Source of the DNA: CAYQQU01 sp964419545
GTDB lineage: Bacteria; Bacteroidota; Bacteroidia; Chitinophagales; Saprospiraceae
DNA length: 64,000 bases
Direction of reading: 5' to 3'
Assembly: GCA_964419545.1 (NCBI GenBank)
Contig: CAYQQU010000013.1
Span: 1-64,000, forward strand
The notes below the pieces were generated by a model. The model searched no databases. It was not told the DNA's origin and worked only from the letters and a program-made list of their open reading frames with translations. Both the position numbers and the translations under genes were made by a program. Positions 52,026 to 60,340 of the stretch are shown one piece after another (position 1 is the stretch's first letter; each line of letters opens with the position of its first letter).

Positions 52026-52700
52026 ATGCTGGAAAACGTTCAAATCGGCGACCTGATTATCGAAAAAAACAACCAACTGATCGCTTTTAACAAGCCGCCG
52101 GGCCTGCCCGTGGTGGCGGATAAAACGGGCGATAAAGCACTGGCCGACTTTGCCGAAATTTACTGCAAACACCCCGTCCATCTCGTGCACCGCCTCGACC
52201 GGCCCGCCAGCGGCGTGGTATTGTTCGCCAAAACGGAAAACGCCCTGCGCCTGCTCAACGAACAGTTCAGCAGCCGGACGATCCGCAAAACGTATCTGGC
52301 CGTGGTCGGTCAGCTTCCTCCCCACGAAGCCGGAACCCTGATCCACTTCATTAAAAAAGACGGCCAAAGCAACCGCAGCCGGGCCTTCGCCGAAAAGAAA
52401 CCGGGCAGCAAACGGGCGGAACTCACTTACCGGGTCGTCGGACATAGCGACCAGTACCACCTGCTGGAAATCGAACTCATCACCGGGCGCCACCACCAGA
52501 TCAGGGCCCAGCTCGCGGCCGTCGGCAGCCCGATAAAAGGTGACGTCAAATACGGCTTCCGGCGCGGCAACCGCGATCGCTCGATACACCTGCACGCCCG
52601 AAGGCTGACGTTCCAACATCCGGTATCGGGCGAACCCGTCACCCTCGAATGCCGGCCCCCTGCCGACCCCGTCTGGCGGCCTTTCGGCTTTCACGAATGA
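52026..52700 (+). CDS. RluA family pseudouridine synthase
   Basis: The 224-residue enzyme isomerises uridine in rRNA or tRNA. The catalytic Asp58 sits in HLVHRLDRPASGVVLFAKT. The downstream blocks RKTYLAVVGQLP, ITGRHHQIRAQLAAVGSPIK and GDVKYGF are family-typical. It lacks an N-terminal S4 domain, so it is a short RluA/TruC-type member whose target base cannot be named. It is followed by rsmG, another rRNA-modifying gene, after 29 bases. Confidence 0.92.
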   Translation: MLENVQIGDLIIEKNNQLIAFNKPPGLPVVADKTGDKALADFAEIYCKHPVHLVHRLDRPASGVVLFAKTENALRLLNEQFSSRTIRKTYLAVVGQLPPHEAGTLIHFIKKDGQSNRSRAFAEKKPGSKRAELTYRVVGHSDQYHLLEIELITGRHHQIRAQLAAVGSPIKGDVKYGFRRGNRDRSIHLHARRLTFQHPVSGEPVTLECRPPADPVWRPFGFHE

Positions 52701-52729
52701 CCCTCGACCGGCAGCGTTAAACCGAATAC

Positions 52730-53356
52730 ATGGAAAGCGTCCTCAAATATTTTCCCAACCTCAGCGACCGGCAGATCGAACAGCTGCGGCAATTGGAACC
52801 CCTCTACCGCGAATGGAACGAGAAGATCAACGTCATCTCGCGCAAAGATATCGACAACCTGTATCCGCATCACGTCCTGCACGCGCTGGGCATTGCCCGC
52901 GTCATCGCCTTCGCGCCGGGCGCCGAAGTACTCGATCTGGGCACCGGCGGCGGCCTCCCGGGCATCCCGCTGGCGATCCTGTTTCCGGAAACCCGCTTCG
53001 TGCTCATCGACGGCACGGGCAAAAAGATCAAGGTGGTGGAGGAGATCATCGCCGCTACCGAGCTCGGCAATGTGCGGGCTTACCACCGGCGAGCCGAAGC
53101 GGATAAACACCATTACGATTTTGTGGTGTGCCGCGCCGTCGCCGCCCTGGATAAACTAGTGGCCTGGAGCCGGCCGCTCCTCAAGCGAAAACAACAGCAC
53201 GGCCTGCCCAACGGCCTGCTCACCCTCAAAGGCGGCGACGTACAAGCTGAAATCGATGCGCTATCTCCCGGAGAGTACGTCGAACTTTTTCCGCTTTCGA
53301 ACTTTTTTAATGAAACTTACTACGAAGAGAAGTACGTGGTTTACGTCCAAGGTTAA
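52730..53356 (+). CDS. rsmG: 16S rRNA (guanine527-N7)-methyltransferase
   Basis: RsmG (GidB) methylates N7 of G527 in 16S rRNA with SAM. The 208 residues include YREWNEKINVISRKD near the N terminus and the SAM-binding motif VLDLGTGGGLPGIPLAILFPE split around residue 65. DFVVCRAVAALDKLVAWS and LLTLKGGDV are present. The close upstream pseudouridine synthase gene suggests a small RNA-modification transcript. Confidence 0.95.
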   Translation: MESVLKYFPNLSDRQIEQLRQLEPLYREWNEKINVISRKDIDNLYPHHVLHALGIARVIAFAPGAEVLDLGTGGGLPGIPLAILFPETRFVLIDGTGKKIKVVEEIIAATELGNVRAYHRRAEADKHHYDFVVCRAVAALDKLVAWSRPLLKRKQQHGLPNGLLTLKGGDVQAEIDALSPGEYVELFPLSNFFNETYYEEKYVVYVQG

Positions 53357-53363
53357 CTTTTCT

Positions 53364-53371
53364 TAATTTTG
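53364..53371 (+). promoter_or_regulatory. Candidate -7 promoter element of the DUF3127 gene
   Basis: TAATTTTG matches TAnnTTTG and lies 38 bases before the ATG at 53409. No -33 TTG is clear. Confidence 0.4.
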
Positions 53372-53408
53372 AAGACAGCAATTTTCACCCTGTAAATACA
53401 TCAGTAAT

Positions 53409-53786
53409 ATGTCCTTTGAAGTTGAAGGCAAACTCCACAAGAAGTTTGACACCGAACAGAAGACGGATACCTTCCAGGCGCGGGAGTTCGTGATTGAGAT
53501 CGACCGCGAAAGCAACTATCCGCAGTTTGTAAAATTTCAGTTGGTGCAGGACCGCTGCGCACTCGTCGACCCCTTCGAAGAAGGGCAGATGATCAAAGTG
53601 CATTTCGATCTGCGCGGCCGCGAATGGAACGGTAAGTATTTTACCAACCTCAACGCCTGGCGACTGGAAAAACCCCAGGACCAGCAAGCCGCCGCAGCCG
53701 CCCCGCCCGCAGCCGGCGACGCTTCCTTCCCCGCGGCCGGCGACGAACCGCCCGCCGGCGAAGCCGACGACGATCTGCCGTTCTGA
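53409..53786 (+). CDS. DUF3127 OB-fold-like protein with SSB-like acidic tail
   Basis: The 125-residue protein has a DUF3127 domain (about residues 1-90; FEVEGKLHKKFDTEQKTDTF, REFVIEIDRESNYPQFVKFQ, EWNGKYFTNLNAWRLE). A Pro/Ala/Gly-rich linker follows and the protein ends DDDLPF. That last hexapeptide copies the C-terminal tip of SSB (DDDIPF), which recruits DNA-repair and replication proteins. A single-strand nucleic-acid-binding role is inferred from this architecture. The domain's activity is not established. Confidence 0.88.
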   Translation: MSFEVEGKLHKKFDTEQKTDTFQAREFVIEIDRESNYPQFVKFQLVQDRCALVDPFEEGQMIKVHFDLRGREWNGKYFTNLNAWRLEKPQDQQAAAAAPPAAGDASFPAAGDEPPAGEADDDLPF

Positions 53787-53810
53787 CGAACGGGTAAAAA
53801 TCAGTGCGCA

Positions 53811-54368
53811 ATGATCATACGCTACGCTTTTTCGTGGCTCTTATGCCTGTTCTTGATGAACGGCAAGGCCCAGGTGCTCAATGGTGTCAGCACCCGGTGG
53901 GACGACTCATTCTCCGAATGGAGCCTCTACGCCGAAATGGATGAAGAAACGGAACAGGAAGGGGAGTTGAAACTGCGGTGGCAATTTCCCGACGACTGGA
54001 GCGACTGGGAATACCGCCTCGGAGAAGCGTTCGGACGCATCCGAATGAAATGGAAAGGGAATCCCAACGAATGGGAAGTGCGGGGTGACAACCAGATCGT
54101 CACCGTCCGCTCACTCTGGAATAACGACTTTCGCGAATGGCGCGTGGAAGGCGACGGGGTCCGTATTACCGTCTTCAGCCGCTACGGCAACGTAGCCGAT
54201 TACTGGTCCATTCGCGAAGAGCAATACGGATTTTTCGAAATGTACAGCACTTTTGAAGGAGACCCACGCGACTGGGTCATCGTCGATGAACTCGACGCGT
54301 CGGTCTCCCTACCCGTAAAAATAGGCCTCGTCTTTGCCGTTCTGTTCAGCAGTACGCCGAAACAGTAA
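53811..54368 (+). CDS. Secreted protein with tandem ~22-residue Trp repeats
   Basis: I do not recognise this 185-residue protein. It begins with a signal peptide (cleavage after about residue 20, NGKAQ). Trp residues recur at 37, 66, 88, 110, 132 and 155, that is, a repeat of 29, then 22, 22, 22 and 23 residues. Each unit has the approximate pattern W-x-V-x-G/E-x3-I-x-V, then an aromatic and N/G-D/N-x2-E/D before the next Trp. The short alternating units suggest a beta-solenoid or flat sheet like MORN-type proteins. The C terminus is hydrophobic. Periplasmic or outer-membrane location is inferred. Confidence 0.72.
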   Translation: MIIRYAFSWLLCLFLMNGKAQVLNGVSTRWDDSFSEWSLYAEMDEETEQEGELKLRWQFPDDWSDWEYRLGEAFGRIRMKWKGNPNEWEVRGDNQIVTVRSLWNNDFREWRVEGDGVRITVFSRYGNVADYWSIREEQYGFFEMYSTFEGDPRDWVIVDELDASVSLPVKIGLVFAVLFSSTPKQ

Positions 54369-54409
54369 AGAACGAAACAGCCGGAATTGATTTACCTTTC
54401 CGGCTTCAG

Positions 54410-54450
54410 CCCGGATTATTCATGGGTTCTTCGCAATTGAATAAGCCGGG
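54410..54450. repeat. Dispersed hairpin repeat, copy 2
   Basis: Arms of 13 bp with one mismatch (54410-54422 with 54438-54450) lie between the convergent Trp-repeat and bcp genes. The first 23 bases equal 1305-1327. Confidence 0.65.
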
Positions 54451-54915
54451 TTAAGCCGCTACTTCGGCCAGGATCTGCTCAGCGTGGGTTTTGGTCTTTA
54501 CCTTTTCGAAAACCTTTTCGATCTTACCTTCCTCGTCGATGACGAAAGTGGTGCGCAGTACGCCCTCGTAGGTTTTTCCGTACATCTTCTTCTCACCCCA
54601 GGCGCCGTAGGCCTTCAGCATTTCGTGCTCCGTATCGGCGATCAACGGAAACGGCAACTCGAATTTGTTGATGAAATTCTGGTGCTTCTTGGCGCTGTCG
54701 GGACTCACGCCCAATAGCTCAAAGCCCTTGGATTTCAATTCCTCAAAATGATCGCGCAGGTTGCAGGCTTCCGCCGTGCAGCCGGGCGTATTGTCTTTCG
54801 GATAAAAGAATAGGATCAGCTTCTTACCGGCAAAATCGGAAAGGGATACTTCCTCGCCTTTCTCGTTAAGACCGGTAAAATCCGGCGCCGGATCGCCTGC
54901 TTTAAGGTGTGACAT
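54451..54915 (-). CDS. bcp: Thioredoxin-dependent thiol peroxidase (BCP/PrxQ)
   Basis: This 154-residue peroxiredoxin reduces hydroperoxides using thioredoxin. The peroxidatic Cys46 and resolving Cys51 sit in NTPGCTAEACNLRDHF, the atypical 2-Cys arrangement of the BCP group. LILFFYPKD and GVSPDSAKKHQNFINKFELP are conserved blocks. It converges on the Trp-repeat gene, and the Kazal-type gene lies upstream on the same strand. Confidence 0.96.
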   Translation of the reverse strand: MSHLKAGDPAPDFTGLNEKGEEVSLSDFAGKKLILFFYPKDNTPGCTAEACNLRDHFEELKSKGFELLGVSPDSAKKHQNFINKFELPFPLIADTEHEMLKAYGAWGEKKMYGKTYEGVLRTTFVIDEEGKIEKVFEKVKTKTHAEQILAEVAA

Positions 54916-55004
54916 AGCTCGCGGTTGTTTTGGTTTTCGATGGAAACAACGGAAGCGGCAAGTGGTTCACTACCTCCCGGCAGTCGATCCGGCCGGATAC
55001 CGCA

Positions 55005-55238
55005 CTACTTCTCCGGACAAGGCCCCGGGGTGTAATCTTCCAGCCCCAGGCAGGCGGCGTAGCAGTCGTTGGGGTAGGTCTCCCCATCGCAACCGCAAAC
55101 CGGATCGTAGATTTCCGGACAGATACAATCCGCCATCGAGCCGTCCGCTACGCAAATATCGGTTTGACCGTCGTCATGACAAGCCGTAAACCCGAACAAA
55201 CAAATCCAGAACAAAGCGAAAATGAGCAATGCTTTCAT
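55005..55238 (-). CDS. Kazal-type serine protease inhibitor-like lipoprotein
   Basis: The 77-residue protein has an SPII signal (FWICLFGFTACHDD, lipid Cys20) followed by a single Kazal-like domain: CPEIYDPVCGCDGETYPNDC at residues 40-59, then Cys63 and Cys74. This preserves the YxPVCG-x-DGxTYxNxC core of Kazal inhibitors. Family members block serine proteases, and a surface-anchored inhibitor of host, prey or self proteases is inferred. The upstream frame is longer, but only the part from ATG 55238 has a signal and the domain. Confidence 0.82.
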   Translation of the reverse strand: MKALLIFALFWICLFGFTACHDDGQTDICVADGSMADCICPEIYDPVCGCDGETYPNDCYAACLGLEDYTPGPCPEK

Positions 55239-55351
55239 TGGTGAAATTAGTTTTGATTCACCAGGGAAGACTGGCCGCCGGAGGGTGATCGTTGGGGTAA
55301 GTTTGGTTAAAAGGGCGTTAAAAGGCGGAACCAAAGCCGATTGATCGCTTT

Positions 55352-57073
55352 TTACAGCAAAATCTCCCGCTCCAGCACCCGCATGTTCCCCTGCCGGTCG
55401 GTCACTTCCAGGCGAAACTGATGCTTGCCGGCGGGGAAGGTTCCGTCGAAATAATGGGTAATGCGATCTTTCTTCGCGTCGTATTCCATGAGTATCCACT
55501 GCCCGTCGATGGTGGCGCGGTACGCTAGTTCCGGGCCGGGGCCGGTGGTGGGAAGATTGTCGGAGATCACGAACGCCATCGTCCGCCAGCCGCTCATATT
55601 GGTGTTGAAGTCAACGGCGCTGATCCGGGGCTTTATGGTGTCGATCATCACGCAATAGTCGCCCAGCGTACGAACCTTGGTTTTCAGCCGGCCTTTTCCC
55701 CAGCGGCCGCCGTAGTTGGTTACCCGGTTGTTGGGCTCGCAAAGGGCGATGAAGGCCCTGGCCCGCAGTTCGTCGGGAATGGGCCGGGGCCGGATCGCCA
55801 TTTCAAACGAATGGTGCACCGGAGTCGTCGGATCGCCGAGATGGTAGACGGCGGAGTAGATATCGGCCGACTGGTCGTCGGCAACTTCGAGGAATAGGTA
55901 AAGGTCCTGGTAAAACGTCCCTTCCGAAAAGAATAACTCGATGCCGGGCTGGTCGATCAGGTTTTCCTCATCGTACGGCAAAAAATAGTTGTAAACCCCG
56001 TGATCCGCCTCCGGCGGGTTGCCGTCGCGGCGCAGCCAGCACTCGAAGCGGCGCGCATTGCCCGCCAGGTCGCGGGCGATCAGGGTCACCTTGGTGGCGC
56101 GCCGCTCGCTCAACGCGATGACGCCGTCGTTGATCGCATCGGAATAAATGGTAGACAAGGCATTTCCCGGCAGCCGGTACATGCGGTTGAAGTAACTGCG
56201 GCTGGTGATCCGGGCGGCGAAATCCATGTGGGCGTTGATGTAGCGCGTTTCCGCAAACGAGAACCGGTCCATCGAAAAGGCATACGCCAGCGAATCGTCG
56301 ACGTATAAGGACATGGCGTAGATGCCGTTCCAGTTCGACACCCCGTCCATGTGGTCGTACACCTTCAACGCCAGTCCGACCTCCTCGGCCGCCAGCCGGA
56401 TCGTATCGCCGCTCACGCCGTAGTCGCCGCCGCTTCCGATGAGGTTGTAGGTCTTCTGATCAAGGGTGCGTCGTTCCTCATCCAGGCTGTAAATGCGCAG
56501 CTGGTGCATGCGCGGCGGACGGCGGTCGGCCACTTCCAGGCCCAGCGCCAGGGGATTGACCGGCATTTCGCTTTCTGTATCGCGGATCTCAAAATGCAGA
56601 TGCGGCCCGAAGGAGCTGCCGGTGATCCCCATACGCCCGATTTCCTGCCCCTTGGAAAATGGGAAGCGCCCGGGCTCGGGCTGCACGTCGATAGCGAATG
56701 ATTCCTTTTCGTACTGTACGCTTTTCACGTAGGCCGCCACTTCCGGCGTAAACCGGTCGAGGTGTGCATAAACGGAAGTATAACCGTTGGGATGATCGAT
56801 GTAGAGCGCGTTGCCGTAACCGCCTCCTTCTACCTTGATGCGCGAGACGTAGCCGTCGGCCACTGCGTACAATGCCTCCCCGATCGATCCTTTGATATCG
56901 ATCCCGGCATGGAAATGGTTGGGCCGCAGTTCTCCGAAAGTGCCGGACAGGCGAAGCGGGCCGGCGACGGGCGCCGCAAAATCGACGGGTGCTTTGAAAT
57001 AAAAAGCGGAGAACAGAAGTAGGATCAGAAGAAAAAGTAGTGTGGTGCGCATCCGGCTGTGGTTTTTGTTCAT
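55352..57073 (-). CDS. M23 family metallopeptidase (peptidoglycan endopeptidase-like)
   Basis: The protein has an N-terminal TM/signal segment (TTLLFLLILLLFSAFYF). The LytM/M23 domain follows: LRPNHFHAGIDIKGSIGEAL gives the first His and Asp, and HLHFEIRD gives the third ligand. A long beta-rich C-terminal region (about residues 210-573) follows with no domain I can name. Family role: cleavage of peptide cross-links, or, if degenerate, activation of amidases. I chose ATG 57073 (MNKNHSRMRTT). ATG 57052 is also possible. Its frame is open upstream into aat, but without homology. Confidence 0.9.
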   Translation of the reverse strand: MNKNHSRMRTTLLFLLILLLFSAFYFKAPVDFAAPVAGPLRLSGTFGELRPNHFHAGIDIKGSIGEALYAVADGYVSRIKVEGGGYGNALYIDHPNGYTSVYAHLDRFTPEVAAYVKSVQYEKESFAIDVQPEPGRFPFSKGQEIGRMGITGSSFGPHLHFEIRDTESEMPVNPLALGLEVADRRPPRMHQLRIYSLDEERRTLDQKTYNLIGSGGDYGVSGDTIRLAAEEVGLALKVYDHMDGVSNWNGIYAMSLYVDDSLAYAFSMDRFSFAETRYINAHMDFAARITSRSYFNRMYRLPGNALSTIYSDAINDGVIALSERRATKVTLIARDLAGNARRFECWLRRDGNPPEADHGVYNYFLPYDEENLIDQPGIELFFSEGTFYQDLYLFLEVADDQSADIYSAVYHLGDPTTPVHHSFEMAIRPRPIPDELRARAFIALCEPNNRVTNYGGRWGKGRLKTKVRTLGDYCVMIDTIKPRISAVDFNTNMSGWRTMAFVISDNLPTTGPGPELAYRATIDGQWILMEYDAKKDRITHYFDGTFPAGKHQFRLEVTDRQGNMRVLEREILL

Positions 57074-57101
57074 GGGATGGTTCAACTCCGCTGAAGCGGA
57101 G

Positions 57102-57794
57102 CTACGGTAGCTCTGACCAGTTGCCGCGCATGGTCGGCTCCCGGGTATGGGTACGAAGATATTCCAGAAAGTCCGACCGGTCAATATCCCGGGCGCCCAA
57201 ACGCTCCAGATGTCCGGTGCGCTGCTGGCAATCGACGATAAAATAGTCCCATTTTTCGAGCAGGCGGACCAGGCTGATGAAGCCGAATTTGGATGCATTG
57301 CTGACGTGCGTAAACATCGATTCCCCGAAAAATACTTTCCCGATGGCGATGCCGTACAGCCCGCCCACCAGTTCTTCGTCTTTCCAGACCTCCACCGAGT
57401 GAGCAAACCCCAGCTCGTGCAAATGGCAATAGGCGGCGAGCATCTCTTCGGTAATCCAGGAACCGCCGCCCTGGCCTTTGCGCTGCGCTTTCTGGCAGGC
57501 CCGGATGACCGCTTCGAAGTCCGTGTCCAGCGTCAGACCGAACTTCTTCTGGTTAAAATAGGGCCGCATGCTTTTCGACACTTTCAACTCGGAAGGAAAC
57601 AGGACGAAACGCGGGTCCGGGCACCACCACAGGATGGGATCGCCGGGGTTGAACCAGGGGAAGATCCCTAGCTGGTAGGCCATCAACAGGCGCTCGGCCG
57701 ACAAGTCGCCGCCAATGGCCAGCACCCCTTCCGGGTTGGCCAACTCGGGAGGCGGAAAAGCTAGTTCATCTTCAGAAAGCCAAAATACCGGCAT
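57102..57794 (-). CDS. aat: Leucyl/phenylalanyl-tRNA-protein transferase
   Basis: Aat adds Leu or Phe from charged tRNA to N-terminal Lys/Arg of proteins, marking them for ClpAP (N-degron pathway). The 230-residue protein has the family blocks GVLAIGGDLSAERLLMAYQL, GIFPWFNPGDPILWWCPDPR, SFVT-like GGSWITEEMLAAY, FFGESMFTHVSNASKFGF and FIVDCQQRTGHLERLGAR. It lies downstream of pdxA and upstream of the M23 gene on the minus strand. Confidence 0.96.
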   Translation of the reverse strand: MPVFWLSEDELAFPPPELANPEGVLAIGGDLSAERLLMAYQLGIFPWFNPGDPILWWCPDPRFVLFPSELKVSKSMRPYFNQKKFGLTLDTDFEAVIRACQKAQRKGQGGGSWITEEMLAAYCHLHELGFAHSVEVWKDEELVGGLYGIAIGKVFFGESMFTHVSNASKFGFISLVRLLEKWDYFIVDCQQRTGHLERLGARDIDRSDFLEYLRTHTREPTMRGNWSELP

Positions 57795-57849
57795 AGGAGC
57801 GCTTTGGTTTGGAATGGAACGCCCGCACCGGCCGCATCGTTGAACATAC

Positions 57850-58935
57850 TTATGAGTTTTCTTCCTCCTCGATGATTTCCTCGTCTTTCTCGGTATCCTG
57901 CGCTTTTTCTTTCTTGACCAGTGGGTTGGACGTCATCTCTTCGTACTGCTGACGGTTTCGGGAAATGTCGATGGCGGTAAACAAAGCATTGCGGAAAGAG
58001 GAGGGATCGGCTTCGTTCTTACCGGCGAGATCGTAAGCCGTACCGTGATCCGGAGAGGTGCGCACCGCGGAAAGGCCGGCCGTATAGTTGACGCCGTTCC
58101 CGAAAGATAATAGTTTGAAAGGGATCAGGCCCTGGTCGTGGTACATGGCGAGGATGCCGTCGAACTTGCGGTACTGGCCCGACCCAAAGAAACCGTCGGC
58201 CGGGAAAGGCCCCATCGTGAGCATTCCTTTTTTCTTCATCTCCACCACCGCGGGGCGGATCATTTTTTCTTCTTCCTCACCGAGCACCCCTTCGTCGCCG
58301 GCGTGCGGGTTCAATCCCAGCACCGCAATAGTAGGACGCTCCATGCCGAAGTCCGCTTTCAACGATTGTTCAAAGATCTGCAGCTTACTGATGATCAGTT
58401 CTTTGGTCAGGGTCGGCGTCACTTCACCCAGCGGCAGATGATTGGTCGCCAAACCGATCCGGAGGTCGTCATTGACCATCAGCATCAGGCTTTCGCCTCC
58501 GCCCAGCGACTGAGACAGGTACTCGGTATGGCCGGGAAAAGGGAAGTCTGCCATTTTCATGGCGTTCTTGTTGATCGGCGCGGTTACCAGCGCATCGATC
58601 AGCCCCGCCTTGAGGTCTTTTACCGCCGCTTCGAGCGACAGGATGGCGTACTGGCCGCTTTGTTCGGAGGGTTTTCCGAGCGTGATGTTGACGCTCTCCT
58701 GCCAGCAATTGACGATGTTGACCCGGTCGGTATGCAGGCGGTCGCAGCTGCGCGTACCGTGAAACTGAAAATCTATAGAGACGATATTTTTGTGATAAGA
58801 AACAACTTTAGAGGACCCGTAAATGATTGGTATACAAATATCCAGTATTTTTGGATTAGACAGGGTTTTCAGCACAACTTCCAATCCGATGCCGTTGATG
58901 TCCCCGATACTAATGCCTATTTTAGGTTTACCCAT
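57850..58935 (-). CDS. pdxA: 4-hydroxythreonine-4-phosphate dehydrogenase
   Basis: PdxA oxidises 4-phosphohydroxy-L-threonine in pyridoxal phosphate synthesis. The 361-residue protein begins KIGISIGDINGIGLEVVLKT. Metal/substrate segments are visible in FPGHTEYLSQ, GLNPHAGDEGVLGEEE and AMYHDQGLIPFKLL. An acidic tail (about 25 residues, ending EEIIEEEENS) extends past the usual end. I chose ATG 58935. The upstream part of the frame is not conserved. It diverges from rsmA. Confidence 0.95.
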   Translation of the reverse strand: MGKPKIGISIGDINGIGLEVVLKTLSNPKILDICIPIIYGSSKVVSYHKNIVSIDFQFHGTRSCDRLHTDRVNIVNCWQESVNITLGKPSEQSGQYAILSLEAAVKDLKAGLIDALVTAPINKNAMKMADFPFPGHTEYLSQSLGGGESLMLMVNDDLRIGLATNHLPLGEVTPTLTKELIISKLQIFEQSLKADFGMERPTIAVLGLNPHAGDEGVLGEEEEKMIRPAVVEMKKKGMLTMGPFPADGFFGSGQYRKFDGILAMYHDQGLIPFKLLSFGNGVNYTAGLSAVRTSPDHGTAYDLAGKNEADPSSFRNALFTAIDISRNRQQYEEMTSNPLVKKEKAQDTEKDEEIIEEEENS

Positions 58936-58971
58936 TTTTTGATGGTTTAAGAACTTTGTGCTATAAATTAA

Positions 58972-58979
58972 CAAAATTA
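58972..58979 (-). promoter_or_regulatory. Candidate -7 promoter element of pdxA
   Basis: The minus strand reads TAATTTTG, matching TAnnTTTG, 36 bases before the pdxA ATG in the short gap shared with rsmA. Confidence 0.4.
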
Positions 58980-59026
58980 ACAACCTCAACGCAAAGGTTT
59001 ACAACCTTCGCCAAAAAACTAACAAA

Positions 59027-59803
59027 TTGAAGGCGAAAAAATCTTACGGTCAGCATTTTCTCACCAACGAACACATCGCGCAACGAATCGCCGACAGCCT
59101 GCAGCCCGACCAACGTTACCAAAACCTGCTGGAAGTAGGCCCGGGCGCGGGGATGCTCACCAAGTACCTCCTGGAAAAAGACCTCAGCCTGATCGTCGTC
59201 GAAGCGGATCGCGACATGGTGTTCTACCTCCAAAAACACTACCCCCGGCTCGCGGGCCGCATCGTCGGCGCCGATTTTTTGAAAACCATCCTGAACGAAT
59301 TTTTTAACGGCGCTCCCTTTGGGCTGGTCGGCAACTTTCCTTATAATATCTCTTCTCAAATCGTTTTCCACATGCTCAAATACCGGCACGCGATCCCGGA
59401 GATGGTGGGCATGTTCCAGAAAGAAATGGCCGAACGCATCGTGGCGCCGCCCGGCGGTAAAACCTACGGGGTCATCAGCGTTCTGGCGCAGGCCTTTTAC
59501 GAGGGCGAATACCTCTTTTCGGTGAGCAAAGGCAATTTTAATCCGCCGCCCAAGGTGCAATCGGCCGTCATCCGCCTGGCGCGCAAAAAGGACTACCAGC
59601 TGGACTGCGACGAGAAACTATTTCGCCGCATCGTCAAACAAGCTTTCGGACAGCGCCGGAAGATGCTGCGCAATTCCCTGAAGTCGATCGTGCCCGACCA
59701 CGCCATGCTGCAGGAGCCCTTTTTCCAGCAGCGCCCCGAACGCTTGTCCGTCGAGGATTTTGTCCGACTGGCGCAACGCGTGGAAAAGGAACTAAATGCA
59801 TAG
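59027..59803 (+). CDS. rsmA: 16S rRNA (adenine1518-N6/adenine1519-N6)-dimethyltransferase
   Basis: RsmA (KsgA) dimethylates two adjacent adenines in the 3' hairpin of 16S rRNA. The 258-residue protein starts KAKKSYGQHFLTNEHIAQRI. It has the SAM-binding VGPGAGMLTKYL and the catalytic NFPYNISSQIVF motif. The start codon is TTG. No in-frame ATG precedes it, and the next in-frame Met falls well within the conserved region. It is divergent from pdxA and followed by the YqeY gene after 36 bases. Confidence 0.95.
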   Translation: MKAKKSYGQHFLTNEHIAQRIADSLQPDQRYQNLLEVGPGAGMLTKYLLEKDLSLIVVEADRDMVFYLQKHYPRLAGRIVGADFLKTILNEFFNGAPFGLVGNFPYNISSQIVFHMLKYRHAIPEMVGMFQKEMAERIVAPPGGKTYGVISVLAQAFYEGEYLFSVSKGNFNPPPKVQSAVIRLARKKDYQLDCDEKLFRRIVKQAFGQRRKMLRNSLKSIVPDHAMLQEPFFQQRPERLSVEDFVRLAQRVEKELNA

Positions 59804-59839
59804 CCCTTTTTTTATAACATTGCAGAAAAAACAGAAGTT

Positions 59840-60286
59840 ATGAGCCTGGAAGAACGTATCATGCAAGACCTGAAAGCCGCGATGAAGGCTAAAGATCAGG
59901 CCGCGCTCCGCGGTATCCGCGCCATCAAATCGGCCATCCTCCTGGAAAAAACCAGCGGCGCCGGCAGCGAGATCTCCCCCGAAACGGAAATCAAAATGCT
60001 GCAAAAGCTGGTCAAACAAAGACGCGAATCGCTCGAGATCTACGAACGCGAAAACCGCGACGACCTCGCTCAAACGGAACGCGAAGAGATCGAAGTGATC
60101 GAGCGCTACCTTCCCGAACAACTCGGCGAAGCCGAACTCGAAGCCAAGGTGAAGGAGATCGTAGACCGTACCGGCGCCTCCTCCATGAAAGACATGGGCA
60201 AGGTGATGGGCGTGGCTTCCAAAGAACTGGCAGGCCGCGCCGACGGCAAAGCCATCTCCGCAGTGGTGAAAAAAATGCTGGGCTAG
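59840..60286 (+). CDS. GatB/YqeY domain protein
   Basis: The 148-residue protein is a stand-alone YqeY domain: EERIMQDLKAAMKAKDQAAL at the start, LQKLVKQRRESLEIYERENR in the middle, and the tRNA-binding-like end (TGASSMKDMGKVMGVASKE, GRADGKAISAVVKKML). The same domain ends GatB, where it helps bind tRNA. Free-standing YqeY has no settled function. It may share a transcript with rsmA. Confidence 0.92.
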   Translation: MSLEERIMQDLKAAMKAKDQAALRGIRAIKSAILLEKTSGAGSEISPETEIKMLQKLVKQRRESLEIYERENRDDLAQTEREEIEVIERYLPEQLGEAELEAKVKEIVDRTGASSMKDMGKVMGVASKELAGRADGKAISAVVKKMLG

Positions 60287-60301
60287 CTGGCCCTGAGTCC
60301 T

Positions 60302-60309
60302 TACTTTTG
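60302..60309 (+). promoter_or_regulatory. -7 promoter element of the ALDH gene
   Basis: TACTTTTG matches TAnnTTTG, 32 bases before the ATG at 60341. Confidence 0.45.
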
Positions 60310-60340
60310 CGGCGAATTTCCACAAACCAAATCCTAAACC

